From DATGZH01 sp035297265 (GTDB taxonomy: Bacteria; Actinomycetota; Acidimicrobiia; Acidimicrobiales; RAAP-2), in NCBI GenBank assembly GCA_035297265.1, contig DATGZH010000019.1, positions 85,630-149,629 of the forward strand: a DNA stretch of 64,000 nucleotides, in the 5' to 3' direction. The translations under genes were made by a program, and so were the position numbers. Below the pieces are notes generated by a model. The model ran no database searches and was not told the origin of the DNA. It saw only the letters and a program-made list of their open reading frames with translations. Below are positions 32,453-40,781 of the stretch, one piece after another (the stretch's first letter is position 1; the number at the start of each line of letters is the position of its first letter).

Positions 32453-33331
32453 ATGAAGGACTTGTCGGGGAAAGTCGCGGTTGTCACCGGCGGGGCCGGC
32501 GGCATCGGACGGGCCATGGCCGAGCGCTTTCTCACCGAAGGTATGCGGGTGGTATTGGCCGACTTCGACCAGGCACCTCTCGACGATGCCGTCGAGTCGC
32601 TGCAATCAGGTTCACGGGAGGTGATCGGCCTTCTGGCCGATGTGACCAAGCGGGAATCGATGGAACAGCTGCGCGCGGCCACCCTCGAGCAGTTCGGTGC
32701 CGTGCACGTTCTGTGCAACAACGCCGGCGTAGCCAACACCGGTGTCGGCCAGATCTGGGAGCACGAGGACGTCGACTGGCGCTGGTCGCTCGACGTGCAC
32801 CTCTTCGGTGTCATCCACGGCTGCGCGGCCTTCATCCCGAGCATGCTCGAGCACGGCGAGGAAGGCCACATCGTGAATACCTCCTCGGGCAACGGCGGTC
32901 TCACGCCTTTTCCCTCCACGCCCACCTATGCCGTCGCCAAGGCGGCCGTGGTCACCTACACGGAGTGCCTGTGGGCCCAGCTCCGGTCGACACGAATCGG
33001 CGTGTCGGTGCTCTTCCCGACGGGCTACACCCCTGGCCTCCTCAACACCGGTATCTGGAACCAACGCGATCGCCCGCCGGAATACGCCACCGCCACCCCT
33101 CGACCACCGCGGCGTGGGCTCGACGAGTGGGTGAAGCGGGCCGAGCAGGAGGGGCGCAGTGTCCAGTTCACACCCCTGGACGAAGTGGCTGACCAGGTCG
33201 TCACCGGCATCGTGCAGGACCAGTTCTGGATGCACGTCCCCCGGGAGGACGCCGACGCCAGGGTGCGCGAGCGGGTGGATTCCTTGATCGGCAACCTCCC
33301 GCCGGAATACCTCATGACCGGACCGGGCTGA
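32453..33331 (+). CDS. Short-chain dehydrogenase/reductase
   Basis: 292 aa. The NAD(P)-binding motif TGGAGGIG (residues 12-19), NNAG, catalytic Ser (VNTSSGNGG) and YAVAK are all present. Acidic D in LADFD after strand 2 favours NAD over NADP. The C-terminal 80 residues are an extended substrate region. ATG at 32453 follows GAGGAGG. It is divergent from the tandem amidohydrolases. The substrate is probably an alcohol or ketone from that pathway. Confidence 0.9.
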   Translation: MKDLSGKVAVVTGGAGGIGRAMAERFLTEGMRVVLADFDQAPLDDAVESLQSGSREVIGLLADVTKRESMEQLRAATLEQFGAVHVLCNNAGVANTGVGQIWEHEDVDWRWSLDVHLFGVIHGCAAFIPSMLEHGEEGHIVNTSSGNGGLTPFPSTPTYAVAKAAVVTYTECLWAQLRSTRIGVSVLFPTGYTPGLLNTGIWNQRDRPPEYATATPRPPRRGLDEWVKRAEQEGRSVQFTPLDEVADQVVTGIVQDQFWMHVPREDADARVRERVDSLIGNLPPEYLMTGPG

Positions 33332-33366
33332 AGCGTCGCTAGCAGGCGGTGTCGGTAGCCGCGGCG

Positions 33367-33879
33367 TCAATCGGTGCCGAGCACCGCCCGAATGAGTGGT
33401 CGTGCCCGCTGGGGCAATGGGTCCTCAGGGAAGTACCGCTCATACATCTGCATCACTTCAGCTTCACTCGTGAAGCCACACCGAGCGATGAGATAGGCGA
33501 TGTCGTCCTGGTCACGACGGCCCCGGCTGGCCCGCAGTTTCATGGCGAGCATCGTGTGATCATCGGCTCGAAGGACCTCGAGGGCGCCGTAGTAACCGAG
33601 GAACTGCCAATCTGGCTCCACCGCGAGCGGTATGTAGATCTTCGCCGCGTCATTGAGCCAGTCCGCTTCGAGCCCTCGGCGGAGACCAACTTCTCGAGCG
33701 ATCCGTAGCACCTCGTCTGGCGGATAGACGGCCGCGTCCAGGTCGTCGGATGCGTCGCGCGACTGATAGGCGAGCACCATCACGGCCCCCCCGACGAGCC
33801 ACAGCTTCGCTTGCACTCCCTCGGACTCGAGCTGCGTTCCGAGCTCCATGAGCGCGCCCTGCATCTCGTCGCGGGTCAT
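33367..33879 (-). CDS. Nucleotidyltransferase-fold protein (DUF6036-like), paired with XRE gene
   Basis: 170 aa. Motif LVGGAVMVLAY (Gly-Gly at 30-31) is followed by DDLDAAV, giving the D-x-D pair (D46, D48) of the minimal nucleotidyltransferase fold. The later helical part reads LAMKLRASRGRRDQDDIAYL, as in DUF6036/AbiEii-like proteins. ATG at 33879 was chosen because the earlier in-frame sequence is antisense to the partner. It lies 4 bases after the XRE gene, forming an operon resembling HTH/nucleotidyltransferase toxin-antitoxin modules. Whether it is toxic is untested. Confidence 0.82.
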   Translation of the reverse strand: MTRDEMQGALMELGTQLESEGVQAKLWLVGGAVMVLAYQSRDASDDLDAAVYPPDEVLRIAREVGLRRGLEADWLNDAAKIYIPLAVEPDWQFLGYYGALEVLRADDHTMLAMKLRASRGRRDQDDIAYLIARCGFTSEAEVMQMYERYFPEDPLPQRARPLIRAVLGTD

Positions 33880-33883
33880 CTTG

Positions 33884-34483
33884 CTAGACGCTCTCGAGCT
33901 CGGCCCGAGCGGCCAGGACACCGTGCCGTAGCAACGGTCCGGGCGCGGTGGAGAACTCCCACCAATGAAGATCCTGGATGCCTGACAGGTACCAGAACGG
34001 TCGTACGAAGCGGGACGATTCCTGCGTCCAGCCAGGTGGCTCGAGGCGGTGCCGTGCGTACGCCTCTTCCACGACACCGGCGACGAAGGCATCGAATCGC
34101 CGGTCACCCGAGAGGCGGGGGGCCTCGCGGGTCAAGCCGTCCAGCTTCGCTGCATCCGCCTTCTGCAGGGTGTCACGCAGATCGAGTACCGCCCGCAGGG
34201 CGGCGTCCTCGCCCCCTGAACCCCCCGCCAGCGACGTGGCGACACGCTCGGCCGTGCCGACGGCACTGTGTCGGTCCCGGGCTACCAGGCGGAGTTCGGT
34301 GGGACCCTGGACGCTCTCGATGATCCTGGCAAGCAGCGGCAAGCTTGGCTGCCTTCTCCCCGACTCCAGCTCCGAGACCGTGGACTGCGGGACCCCGGCG
34401 GCGTGGGCGAGGGCCTGCTGGGTCAGACCGTGGGCGCGCCTCGTCGTACGGATCGTGTCACCCGCCGCCGTGGTCCAGTGCAT
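33884..34483 (-). CDS. XRE-family HTH regulator paired with nucleotidyltransferase
   Basis: 199 aa. The N-terminal HTH reads IRTTRRAHGLTQQALAHAAG, then VPQSTVSELESGRRQPSL. The C-terminal 120 residues form a helical domain of unknown family (RRFDAFVAGVVEEAYARHRL, FRYLSG-like FWYLSGIQDLHW). ATG at 34483 lies only 6 bases after a TATAAT box, so the message looks leaderless. Its stop is 4 bases from the nucleotidyltransferase start. It is likely an autorepressor/antitoxin partner. Confidence 0.85.
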   Translation of the reverse strand: MHWTTAAGDTIRTTRRAHGLTQQALAHAAGVPQSTVSELESGRRQPSLPLLARIIESVQGPTELRLVARDRHSAVGTAERVATSLAGGSGGEDAALRAVLDLRDTLQKADAAKLDGLTREAPRLSGDRRFDAFVAGVVEEAYARHRLEPPGWTQESSRFVRPFWYLSGIQDLHWWEFSTAPGPLLRHGVLAARAELESV

Positions 34484-34489
34484 ACCGCG

Positions 34490-34510
34490 ATTATAGTGAA
34501 TCACCGATAA
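34490..34510 (-). promoter_or_regulatory. Leaderless promoter with overlapping palindrome for XRE/NTase operon
   Basis: On the minus strand TATAAT occupies 34495-34490 and the XRE ATG starts 6 bases later, which places the transcription start at or next to the ATG. The -10 sits in an imperfect palindrome at 34491-34510 with half-sites TTATAGTGA and TCACCGATAA. This is consistent with autorepression. No good -35 is seen. Confidence 0.6.
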
Positions 34511-34765
34511 AGCGAGTCCAGAAGGGTGGGGGAGGGCCTGTGTGCTTGGACCGGCCCTCGCTGGGCCGGCGAAGCAGCGGACAGCACGGGAGAGACACCC
34601 TGGTACCCAGGCTCGGAGTCGGAACAGGCCATGATCCCGGAGAACCGGTCGAACGAAGGCCGGTCTCCCCTGCTTGTGGGGCTGCGGCCGCGGTCCGGAT
34701 CGCCATGCTGCGGGCGGGCCCAACGCCTCTGGCCGGGCCCTGAGCGCCGGGTTCATGCTGGGTGG

Positions 34766-35890
34766 ATGCTTGGGACGCTTCTCGACATCTTCCGGCTTCG
34801 CCAGTACTTCAACGTCATCACCCGCACTCGGGAGCTGGTCGAAGGTCTCCGCGAGGACGCAGGGCTGATCACCGACGCCCGCCGAGCCCTTGTGCGGCTG
34901 CCCTTCGAGCGCCGAGATCCGCTCGAGCCGCACCCCTTCCCGGTGGCCGAACCCCTCGAGCTGCCCTCGCTCAGAGGCAAACGGCTGGCGCTCATGGCCA
35001 CCGGCGGCAGTGGGGCCCTGGCGTCCGTCGTCGGGATGGCGCGCGCGCTCGAGGAAGCCGGCGTGTCTCCGGCGGTCCTGTCGCTTTGCTCGGGCTCGTC
35101 GATCTTCGGCTTCCCGGTGGCAGCCGGCGTGCCGGCCGAGAAGGTTGCCACGTTCTTGATCGGGTTGGAGCCCGAGGACTACGTCGACGTCGACTGGCCG
35201 CTGCTCGCGGGCATCGTGCCGAGGCTGGGGCGGGAATTCGCCGGCATCGTGAAAGGCGAGCGCATAGAGGCGACCTACCGGCGGCTCCTCGGTGACATGC
35301 GCCTCGGCGATCTGCCGATACCCGCTTACGCGCCTATCTGGAATATCGAGGAGAACCGCCTCGAGTACCTCGGCCCGCGCACGTACCCCGATCTCGAGGT
35401 GGCGCGTGCGGTACGCATGTCGGTCGCCCTAGCGCCCTTCATTGAGCCGGTCGAGCTGGGCGGGGGCTATTGGTGTGACGGAGGGATCGTCGACATCTTC
35501 CCTGTGCGTCCCGTGCTCGACATCGAGGAGCTCTGTGACGTTGCATTGGCGGTCAACGGCTTCTACCCCCCGGGCTTCGCCGGAGAGGACGCCACCGGCT
35601 GGCGGGCGCGACCCGCCTCCATCCTCTACGCCGCCAGTCAGGCCCGCACCTGCCAGCAGGTCGAGCTGGCGCGGGTCAACCTGGAGCGACTCGAGCAGAG
35701 CATGCAGGTACTGATGATCGAGCCCGTCCCTTTCGAGAAGGTGAGAGGAGCCGGCTTCTACCGGCAGTTCTTGAGCACGAGGGACTGGCCCGGGTTCATG
35801 CGAGCCGGTCGCCTCGAGAGTCGGCGGCTGCTGGTGGACGCCTTCGGCAAGTCGGCTGACCCACCAAGAGCAGCGTCGCGCGCATCCTGA
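34766..35890 (+). CDS. Patatin-like phospholipase family protein with degenerate lipase motif
   Basis: 374 aa. The Gly-rich oxyanion segment ATGGSGALASVVGMARALEE is followed by the nucleophile elbow region LSLCSGSSIFGFP. The canonical GxSxG is replaced by GSSIF. The catalytic Asp motif is CDGGIVDIFPV. The layout matches bacterial patatins that deacylate membrane lipids. ATG at 34766 lacks a strong ribosome-binding site. The 282 bases upstream (34484-34765) hold only the XRE promoter and no gene. A hairpin beyond the stop would end transcription. Confidence 0.82.
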   Translation: MLGTLLDIFRLRQYFNVITRTRELVEGLREDAGLITDARRALVRLPFERRDPLEPHPFPVAEPLELPSLRGKRLALMATGGSGALASVVGMARALEEAGVSPAVLSLCSGSSIFGFPVAAGVPAEKVATFLIGLEPEDYVDVDWPLLAGIVPRLGREFAGIVKGERIEATYRRLLGDMRLGDLPIPAYAPIWNIEENRLEYLGPRTYPDLEVARAVRMSVALAPFIEPVELGGGYWCDGGIVDIFPVRPVLDIEELCDVALAVNGFYPPGFAGEDATGWRARPASILYAASQARTCQQVELARVNLERLEQSMQVLMIEPVPFEKVRGAGFYRQFLSTRDWPGFMRAGRLESRRLLVDAFGKSADPPRAASRAS

Positions 35891-36232
35891 GTTCTGAGGG
35901 AGCGACGCTCTACCAGATCTCGATGCTGGCCAATGACGATTCCACGGTGATCGCCTCGCCGTCAGCCGCCGTCGACATCACTACCACCGAGCTGACACCG
36001 CTGAGCGCTCCTGCCAAGGGCCGAACGGTCCGAGGAGAACTGCGTCCGCGTTCACCGGCCCTGGCCACGCTCAAGCTCCAGTCGAAAGGCGACGTGTCTG
36101 AGCTCGGCCGACCGAGGTCCCCCTTTTGGGCCCGGCGAGGCACCTCCCAGATCCTTCGCACTGTGCGCAGCGGTCAACCCTGCTCGGCCGGCGCGCCGTT
36201 CCCTTTGGCGCGCCGGCCGGGGCTGGCGGACA
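35891..36232. other. Gene-free spacer between convergent genes
   Basis: I see no credible coding frame here. The only structure is the strong hairpin near its right end. Composition is somewhat more AT-rich than the core genome. Confidence 0.6.
36185..36219. terminator. Bidirectional hairpin terminator
   Basis: A perfect 13-bp stem (CGGCCGGCGCGCC at 36185-36197 with GGCGCGCCGGCCG at 36207-36219) closes a 9-nt loop GTTCCCTTT. It lies between the patatin-like gene and the convergent secreted-protein gene, 13 bases from the latter's stop. There is no T-tract. Confidence 0.7.
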
Positions 36233-36847
36233 TCAGACGTTGATGGAGCCTCCGATGATGTTGAAGTGCGTGGTCGTTCCCGGACACGCCGGCAATGGCA
36301 GGTTCGTGGGCAGCTTGGTCAGGTTCGGCAGTAGCGGGACGGCGAACGACCCGGTCTTCGTCGCCGTGCCCGGAGGGGCCATCAGCGTGATGACGGCCGG
36401 CGGGGCAGTGACCGTGCCGGTCTGGTTCATGTAGACGATCTTGGTGGGGGCGATGGCCCCGCCGGTGGTCGTCCATTTGATGGTCTCGGTGATGGTGCCG
36501 ACGGTGTCACCGCCGAGGAAGTTTGCGCAGGCGCTGGCGTTCGGGCTCCCGGGCGGCGCGTTGTAGAAGCCCGAGCCCTTGATCGTCCCACCGGTCACGA
36601 CCACACCTGGCGGCGTGGCCACGGCGCTGTCGCAGTTCCCCGCGAAGGTGCCATGGAAGGTGATCTTCATGCCCCCGGGACTCCCGACAGCCGACAGCCC
36701 GGGGTTAAGGGTGCCGGTGCCGTTGACGCCGCCACAGAACACTGTGCCGGTGGCCTTCGGATTCTTCGCTGACGCCACCCCAACCCCCGTGGTGAGGACG
36801 AACACCATGGCGAGGCCGCTGGCAAGCAGGGCACGCTTCAGATTCAT
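36233..36847 (-). CDS. Secreted hypothetical protein
   Basis: 204 aa. A good signal peptide (LKRALLASGLAMVFVLTTGV, cleavage near SASA-like VASAKNP) precedes a beta-rich, Gly/Thr/Pro-rich mature part with four cysteines (VFCGG, GNCDSA, SACANF, PACPGT). The Cys spacing suggests two disulfides. No family recognised. ATG at 36847 has an AGG-containing site about 8 bases upstream. It probably is transcribed alone. Confidence 0.75.
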   Translation of the reverse strand: MNLKRALLASGLAMVFVLTTGVGVASAKNPKATGTVFCGGVNGTGTLNPGLSAVGSPGGMKITFHGTFAGNCDSAVATPPGVVVTGGTIKGSGFYNAPPGSPNASACANFLGGDTVGTITETIKWTTTGGAIAPTKIVYMNQTGTVTAPPAVITLMAPPGTATKTGSFAVPLLPNLTKLPTNLPLPACPGTTTHFNIIGGSINV

Positions 36848-37301
36848 CGGATACCTCCGTCTTCGGGACCCGGTCGCCCCGGGGCCAGCAGGTCCAGCCT
36901 CAGGCTCATTGCATACCGCGTCTGTGGCCCCATCACACAGGAGGCCGCAACCGGTCGAGGGCTGCAACTCAACTCAGCCCGGAGGCGAACAAGAGCAGGC
37001 CCGTCGGGACTTCAGAGCGTTGCCAACCATTCGCATCCCAGAGAGCCGCCATCCCAGGCGTTCCTGGGTCAGCACCTCGACCCCATGGGGGCCCAAGAAC
37101 CGGCGGAGGTCCCTGCGGGGACCGGCGCTCGGGCCGACGACTGACGGGGGGGCTCCAGGCACGGACGCTCCGGGCGGCGTGCTCGGCCGGGTGTTTCGTT
37201 CCGGTATTTGTTGTGAGGGACGGCCCGATGCGGTCGGATTGAGCTGCGGGTCACGGACCGAATGCCACTGAAGCTCGTCAGGATCCTCTCAGAATCCCGG
37301 C
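36848..37301. other. Gene-free 454-bp stretch
   Basis: Reading frames here are short and lack codon bias or recognisable protein sequence. It holds the upstream region of the secreted protein and probably decayed DNA preceding the cupin remnant. I see no RNA gene. Confidence 0.5.
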
Positions 37302-37535
37302 ATGAGGATTGGGTATACGGTGCCGACTGAAGCCAACGACGGCACGCCACGGTACGCCGACCATGATGAGGTTTTCGAGGTCGGCGACGCCTTCTACATT
37401 CCGCCCGGCCATGTCCCGGTGAAGAACGAGCCCGGTACCGAGTTCCTATGGTTCAGTCCCAGCGAAGAACTGCGCGCCGCGGAGGCGGTCATGATCAAGA
37501 ACATGCAGCCGGTGCAGGACGGCGCAACGCCCTAG
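37302..37535 (+). pseudogene. Cupin-like protein, N-terminally truncated remnant
   Basis: 77 aa from ATG at 37302. The sequence DEVFEVGDAFYIPPGHVPVK, then GTEFLWFSPSEELRAAE is the second cupin motif and C-terminus of small cupins, which normally have 40-50 more N-terminal residues with the first metal motif. That part is missing, and the upstream DNA does not encode it in any frame I could see. Probably a relic, possibly an expressed fragment. Confidence 0.55.
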
Positions 37536-37645
37536 GCGACGCAGTCTCGAGTCAGCGCCATCGCCGTGCCGGCAATCTGGGACACCGGAGGACCCGAGCG
37601 CGAACCGCTTCAACCTGCAGAAACGTTGACTTATCCACAACGGGG

Positions 37646-37729
<84 letters not shown>

Positions 37730-37873
37730 GAGTGACCGAGCAAGGCTACTCCCCCCGCTGGCCGCCTCCGAAGGGCGCCGAAGGGCGGTCACCCGGGACG
37801 GGCCCTCTCACCTGGGAAGATCGGGGCATGCTGCCCGGAACGGAACCGGCGACCGGTAATCTTGGGCCCGACC

Positions 37874-38530
37874 ATGGGACTCCAGCAGTTCGAGGAGAGG
37901 CTCGAGCGTCTGGTGGAGGGCACGTTGGCCAAACCCTTCCGTAGCAACCTCCAACCGGTCGAAATCGGCCGCCGCCTCACACGAGAAATGGACCTGAACC
38001 GCCGAGTGGCGGTCCATGGCCTCATCGCGCCCAATATCTTCCTCGTCAGCCTGGCTCCGCCGGACGTGGACCGGTTCGCCGACTTCCTCGACGCCCTGGT
38101 CAAGGAGCTGGCCGACGCGGCCCGGGAGCACGCCCGGGCCGAGGGCTACTCCTTCGTCGGCCCCGTCGACGTCATCATCTTGGAGGGGAGCAGGCTCCGG
38201 GCCGGCCGCTTCACGGTGACCACCGAGTTCCGGGCGGCGGCCGACGGCGTCGGCGTGGCCGAGCTGGTGCTCCCCGACCGCTCCCGGGTGACGGTCGGGA
38301 CCGATCCCCTGGTCATCGGGCGGCTCCCGGATTGCGGGGTGGTGCTGGCCGACCCCAACGTGAGCCGCCGGCACGCCGAGGTGCACCGGGTGGGCGACGA
38401 CGTGGTCGTCACCGACCTGGGCTCCACCAACGGGACCCTCGTGAACGGGGTCCGGGTGAAGGAGCAGCACCTGGCGAGCGGCGACGTGATCATGGTCGGC
38501 TCGACCCCTCTCGCCTTCGAGATGACCTGA
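37874..38530 (+). CDS. fhaA: FhaA: DUF3662 and FHA domain protein
   Basis: 218 aa. The N-terminal DUF3662 domain (GLQQFEERLERLVEGTLAKP ... EIGRRLTREMD) is joined directly to a C-terminal FHA domain (VIGRLPDCGVVLADPNVSRR, then HAEVHR, DLGSTNGTLVNG). Mycobacterial FhaA has a long disordered linker that is missing here, so this is a compact form. FHA domains bind phosphothreonine on PknB and, in mycobacteria, on the MviN flippase. ATG at 37874 is preferred over TTG at 37862. First gene of the kinase block. Confidence 0.93.
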   Translation: MGLQQFEERLERLVEGTLAKPFRSNLQPVEIGRRLTREMDLNRRVAVHGLIAPNIFLVSLAPPDVDRFADFLDALVKELADAAREHARAEGYSFVGPVDVIILEGSRLRAGRFTVTTEFRAAADGVGVAELVLPDRSRVTVGTDPLVIGRLPDCGVVLADPNVSRRHAEVHRVGDDVVVTDLGSTNGTLVNGVRVKEQHLASGDVIMVGSTPLAFEMT

Positions 38531-38536
38531 TCGGCC

Positions 38537-39037
38537 GTGGCCGTGTGGCTCATCTCCAGCGCCAACTACACGGGGCTCATCCGGCCGCTCCAGTGGCTGG
38601 TGGTCGTCCTCATCTTCCTCTTCTTCCTCCGCGTCATCCGCGCCGTCTGGGTCGAGGTCCGTCCGGCCGGCCCGCGACAGACCCGGGCCGAACGACGTCG
38701 TCTGCGCCAGGAGCTGAACGGCCAGGCCCCGAAGCGCACCCGCAAGGACCTCTGGCTCGAGGTGATGGAGCCGGCCGACTTCCAGGGTCAGCGGTTCGGT
38801 CTCGATGACGAGGTCACCGTCGGGCGCTCACCCGGGTGCGGCGTTCCCACGACCTACGACGTCTACAGCTCGACGCTGCATGCCCGACTGTTCCGTCACG
38901 GCGACCAGCTCTGGGTGGAGGACCTCGGCTCGACGAACGGCACGTTCGTGAACTCCGAGCGGATCAGCCAGGCTTCCCGCCTCTCCCGGGGTGACCTGCT
39001 CCAGATCGGGGCCACGGTCTTCGAGGTGACCCGGTGA
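38537..39037 (+). CDS. fhaB: FhaB/FipA-like membrane FHA protein
   Basis: 166 aa. One N-terminal membrane helix (LQWLVVVLIFLFFLRVIRAV), a basic juxtamembrane stretch and a C-terminal FHA domain (VTVGRSPGCGVPTTYDVYSS, then LHARLFR, DLGSTNGTFVNS). It should recruit phosphothreonine-bearing partners at the membrane. GTG at 38537 is 6 bases after fhaA. The stop overlaps pstP (GTGA), so the three are translationally coupled. Confidence 0.92.
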   Translation: MAVWLISSANYTGLIRPLQWLVVVLIFLFFLRVIRAVWVEVRPAGPRQTRAERRRLRQELNGQAPKRTRKDLWLEVMEPADFQGQRFGLDDEVTVGRSPGCGVPTTYDVYSSTLHARLFRHGDQLWVEDLGSTNGTFVNSERISQASRLSRGDLLQIGATVFEVTR

Positions 39038-40743
39038 CCGTCCTGCGCTCGGGTTCGGCCACCCACGTCGGCCGGGTCCGCAACACCAACCAGGACTGCG
39101 CCCTCGAGGCCGGGAACCTCTTCGCCGTGGCCGACGGGATGGGCGGTCACGCCGGTGGCGAGGTGGCCGCCCGGGTGGCCCTCGACAGCCTGCGGCTGGC
39201 CTTCGACCGCCAGCCCACGCTCGAGGGCCTCCGCCAGGCGGCGGCCGAGGCCAACGCCACGGTGTGGCAGGAGAGCCAGCTCAACCCGGACCTGCGCGGG
39301 ATGGGCACCACCCTGACCGCGGCCGGCCTCGTGACCGGGGACGAGGGCCGCGACGTGGTCGGGCTCGTGAACGTGGGCGACTCCCGGGCGTACGTCTACT
39401 CGGGGGGGCGCCTGACCCAGGTCACCTCGGACCACAGCCTGGCCCAGGAGAAGGTGCGCCACGGGCAGCTGACCGAGGCCCAGGCGGCGGTGCACCCCCA
39501 TCGCCACATCCTCACCCGGGCCCTCGGGGTGGCCCCGGGCGTCGACGTCGACCTGTGGGAGCTCCGGCTCCGCAGCGGGGACCGCCTCCTCATCTGCAGC
39601 GACGGTCTCACGAACGAGGTGGGCATCAACCAGATCACCGAGGTCCTCGACTCCGTCGTCGACCCGCACGAGGCGGCCGAGGTGCTCGTGCGCACGGCCA
39701 ACGAGCACGGTGGGAGCGACAACATCACGGTGGTCGTCGTCGACGTGCTCGTCGGCGACCAGAGCGCCGCGGGCGGCGCCACGGTCGTGGCCCCGGTGGC
39801 CGGCTCGGTGTCGGGAGCGGCCCTCGTGGTCGCGGCCGACCCTTCGCCCTCGGCCATCGACCCCGGTGACGCCGAGCCCATGGGCCAGTCGCCCGGCGCC
39901 GGTACGACCGGCGGCGGCAGAGCGAGAGGCAGCCGCGGCAACGGCGCGGCCGCGCCGTCCGACGTCGCGGCGACCGGGGTAGTGGCCGCGACGTCCGCCG
40001 GACCCTTCGGCTTCGAGGACGAGACCGGTGTCGTGCCGAGCTACGGCGGTGCGGCGACCGACGACCTGTTCCTCGGCCCGGCTACCGGCGTGGCCGTCGC
40101 CGAGCGACCGGTCGAGGAGCTGACGCCGCCCCCGCCCCCGCTGCAAAAGGAGCGCAAGGAGACGCGCCGGGAGCGCCGCCGCCGGCTCGGCATCCCCCGC
40201 CGGGTCACGTTCCGGGTGATCGGCTTCCTCCTCCTCCTCCTCGCCGTGGTGGCCGCGGCCTACCTGCTCGTCCGCTGGTGGGCCACTGACGACTGGTACG
40301 TGACCGTCCAGCACAACGAGCTCGTCGTCTACCAGGGCCGGCCGGGAGGGATCCTCTGGTTCCACCCCAAGCTGGTCGACAAGACCGGGGTGACGACGAG
40401 CCAGATCCTCTCCATCCACCTGCCGGCGCTCGAGGGTGACGTGCAGGAGGCCTCCCTCGTTGACGCCCAGAGCTACGTCCGCAACCTGAAGGACGAGTAC
40501 CTGGCCCAGCAGCAGGCGGGCACCGGCACGACCAAGGGCCCGGCCGTCGGGCCGAGCGGTGCCCTGCCCACCCTCCCGCCCGCCGTCTCGAGCACGAGCT
40601 CGTCGACGACCACCTCGACCACCGCGCCGGGCGCCAAGGCGTCGACGCCGGCCTCCACGACGACCACCACGCCCACGACGACCACGACCACCACCACGCC
40701 CACGACGACCACGACCACCTCGGCACCACCGCCCACGACGTGA
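39034..40743 (+). CDS. pstP: PstP-type PP2C Ser/Thr phosphatase
   Basis: 569 aa. The PP2C domain (about 1-240) has RNTNQDCALE, ADGMGGHAGGE, GDSRAYVYSGGRL, CSDGLTNEV and GGSDNITVVVVD, supplying the metal-binding aspartates. A linker leads to one membrane helix (VIGFLLLLLAVVAAAYLLV, about 392-412) and an extracellular region ending in a long Thr/Pro tail. It reverses PknB phosphorylation. The GTG start overlaps fhaB. The extracellular Thr/Pro tail is longer than I recall for mycobacterial PstP. Confidence 0.94.
   Translation: MTVLRSGSATHVGRVRNTNQDCALEAGNLFAVADGMGGHAGGEVAARVALDSLRLAFDRQPTLEGLRQAAAEANATVWQESQLNPDLRGMGTTLTAAGLVTGDEGRDVVGLVNVGDSRAYVYSGGRLTQVTSDHSLAQEKVRHGQLTEAQAAVHPHRHILTRALGVAPGVDVDLWELRLRSGDRLLICSDGLTNEVGINQITEVLDSVVDPHEAAEVLVRTANEHGGSDNITVVVVDVLVGDQSAAGGATVVAPVAGSVSGAALVVAADPSPSAIDPGDAEPMGQSPGAGTTGGGRARGSRGNGAAAPSDVAATGVVAATSAGPFGFEDETGVVPSYGGAATDDLFLGPATGVAVAERPVEELTPPPPPLQKERKETRRERRRRLGIPRRVTFRVIGFLLLLLAVVAAAYLLVRWWATDDWYVTVQHNELVVYQGRPGGILWFHPKLVDKTGVTTSQILSIHLPALEGDVQEASLVDAQSYVRNLKDEYLAQQQAGTGTTKGPAVGPSGALPTLPPAVSSTSSSTTTSTTAPGAKASTPASTTTTTPTTTTTTTTPTTTTTTSAPPPTT
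40573..40740 (+). repeat. Low-complexity Thr/Pro-coding tract
   Basis: Tandem ACC/ACG codons with interspersed CCC encode the Thr/Pro tail of PstP. Tracts like this also end PknB (about 44318-44390). They are probably cell-wall-spanning and possibly glycosylated linkers. Confidence 0.7.
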
Positions 40744-40781
40744 TCGCCGCCCTCTCCACCCCGCAGGAAGGAGCCCACTGA

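Noticed and set aside
34481..34490. CATACCGCG shared with 36906-36918 as a repeat
   Set aside because: A ten-base coincidence in otherwise unrelated context.
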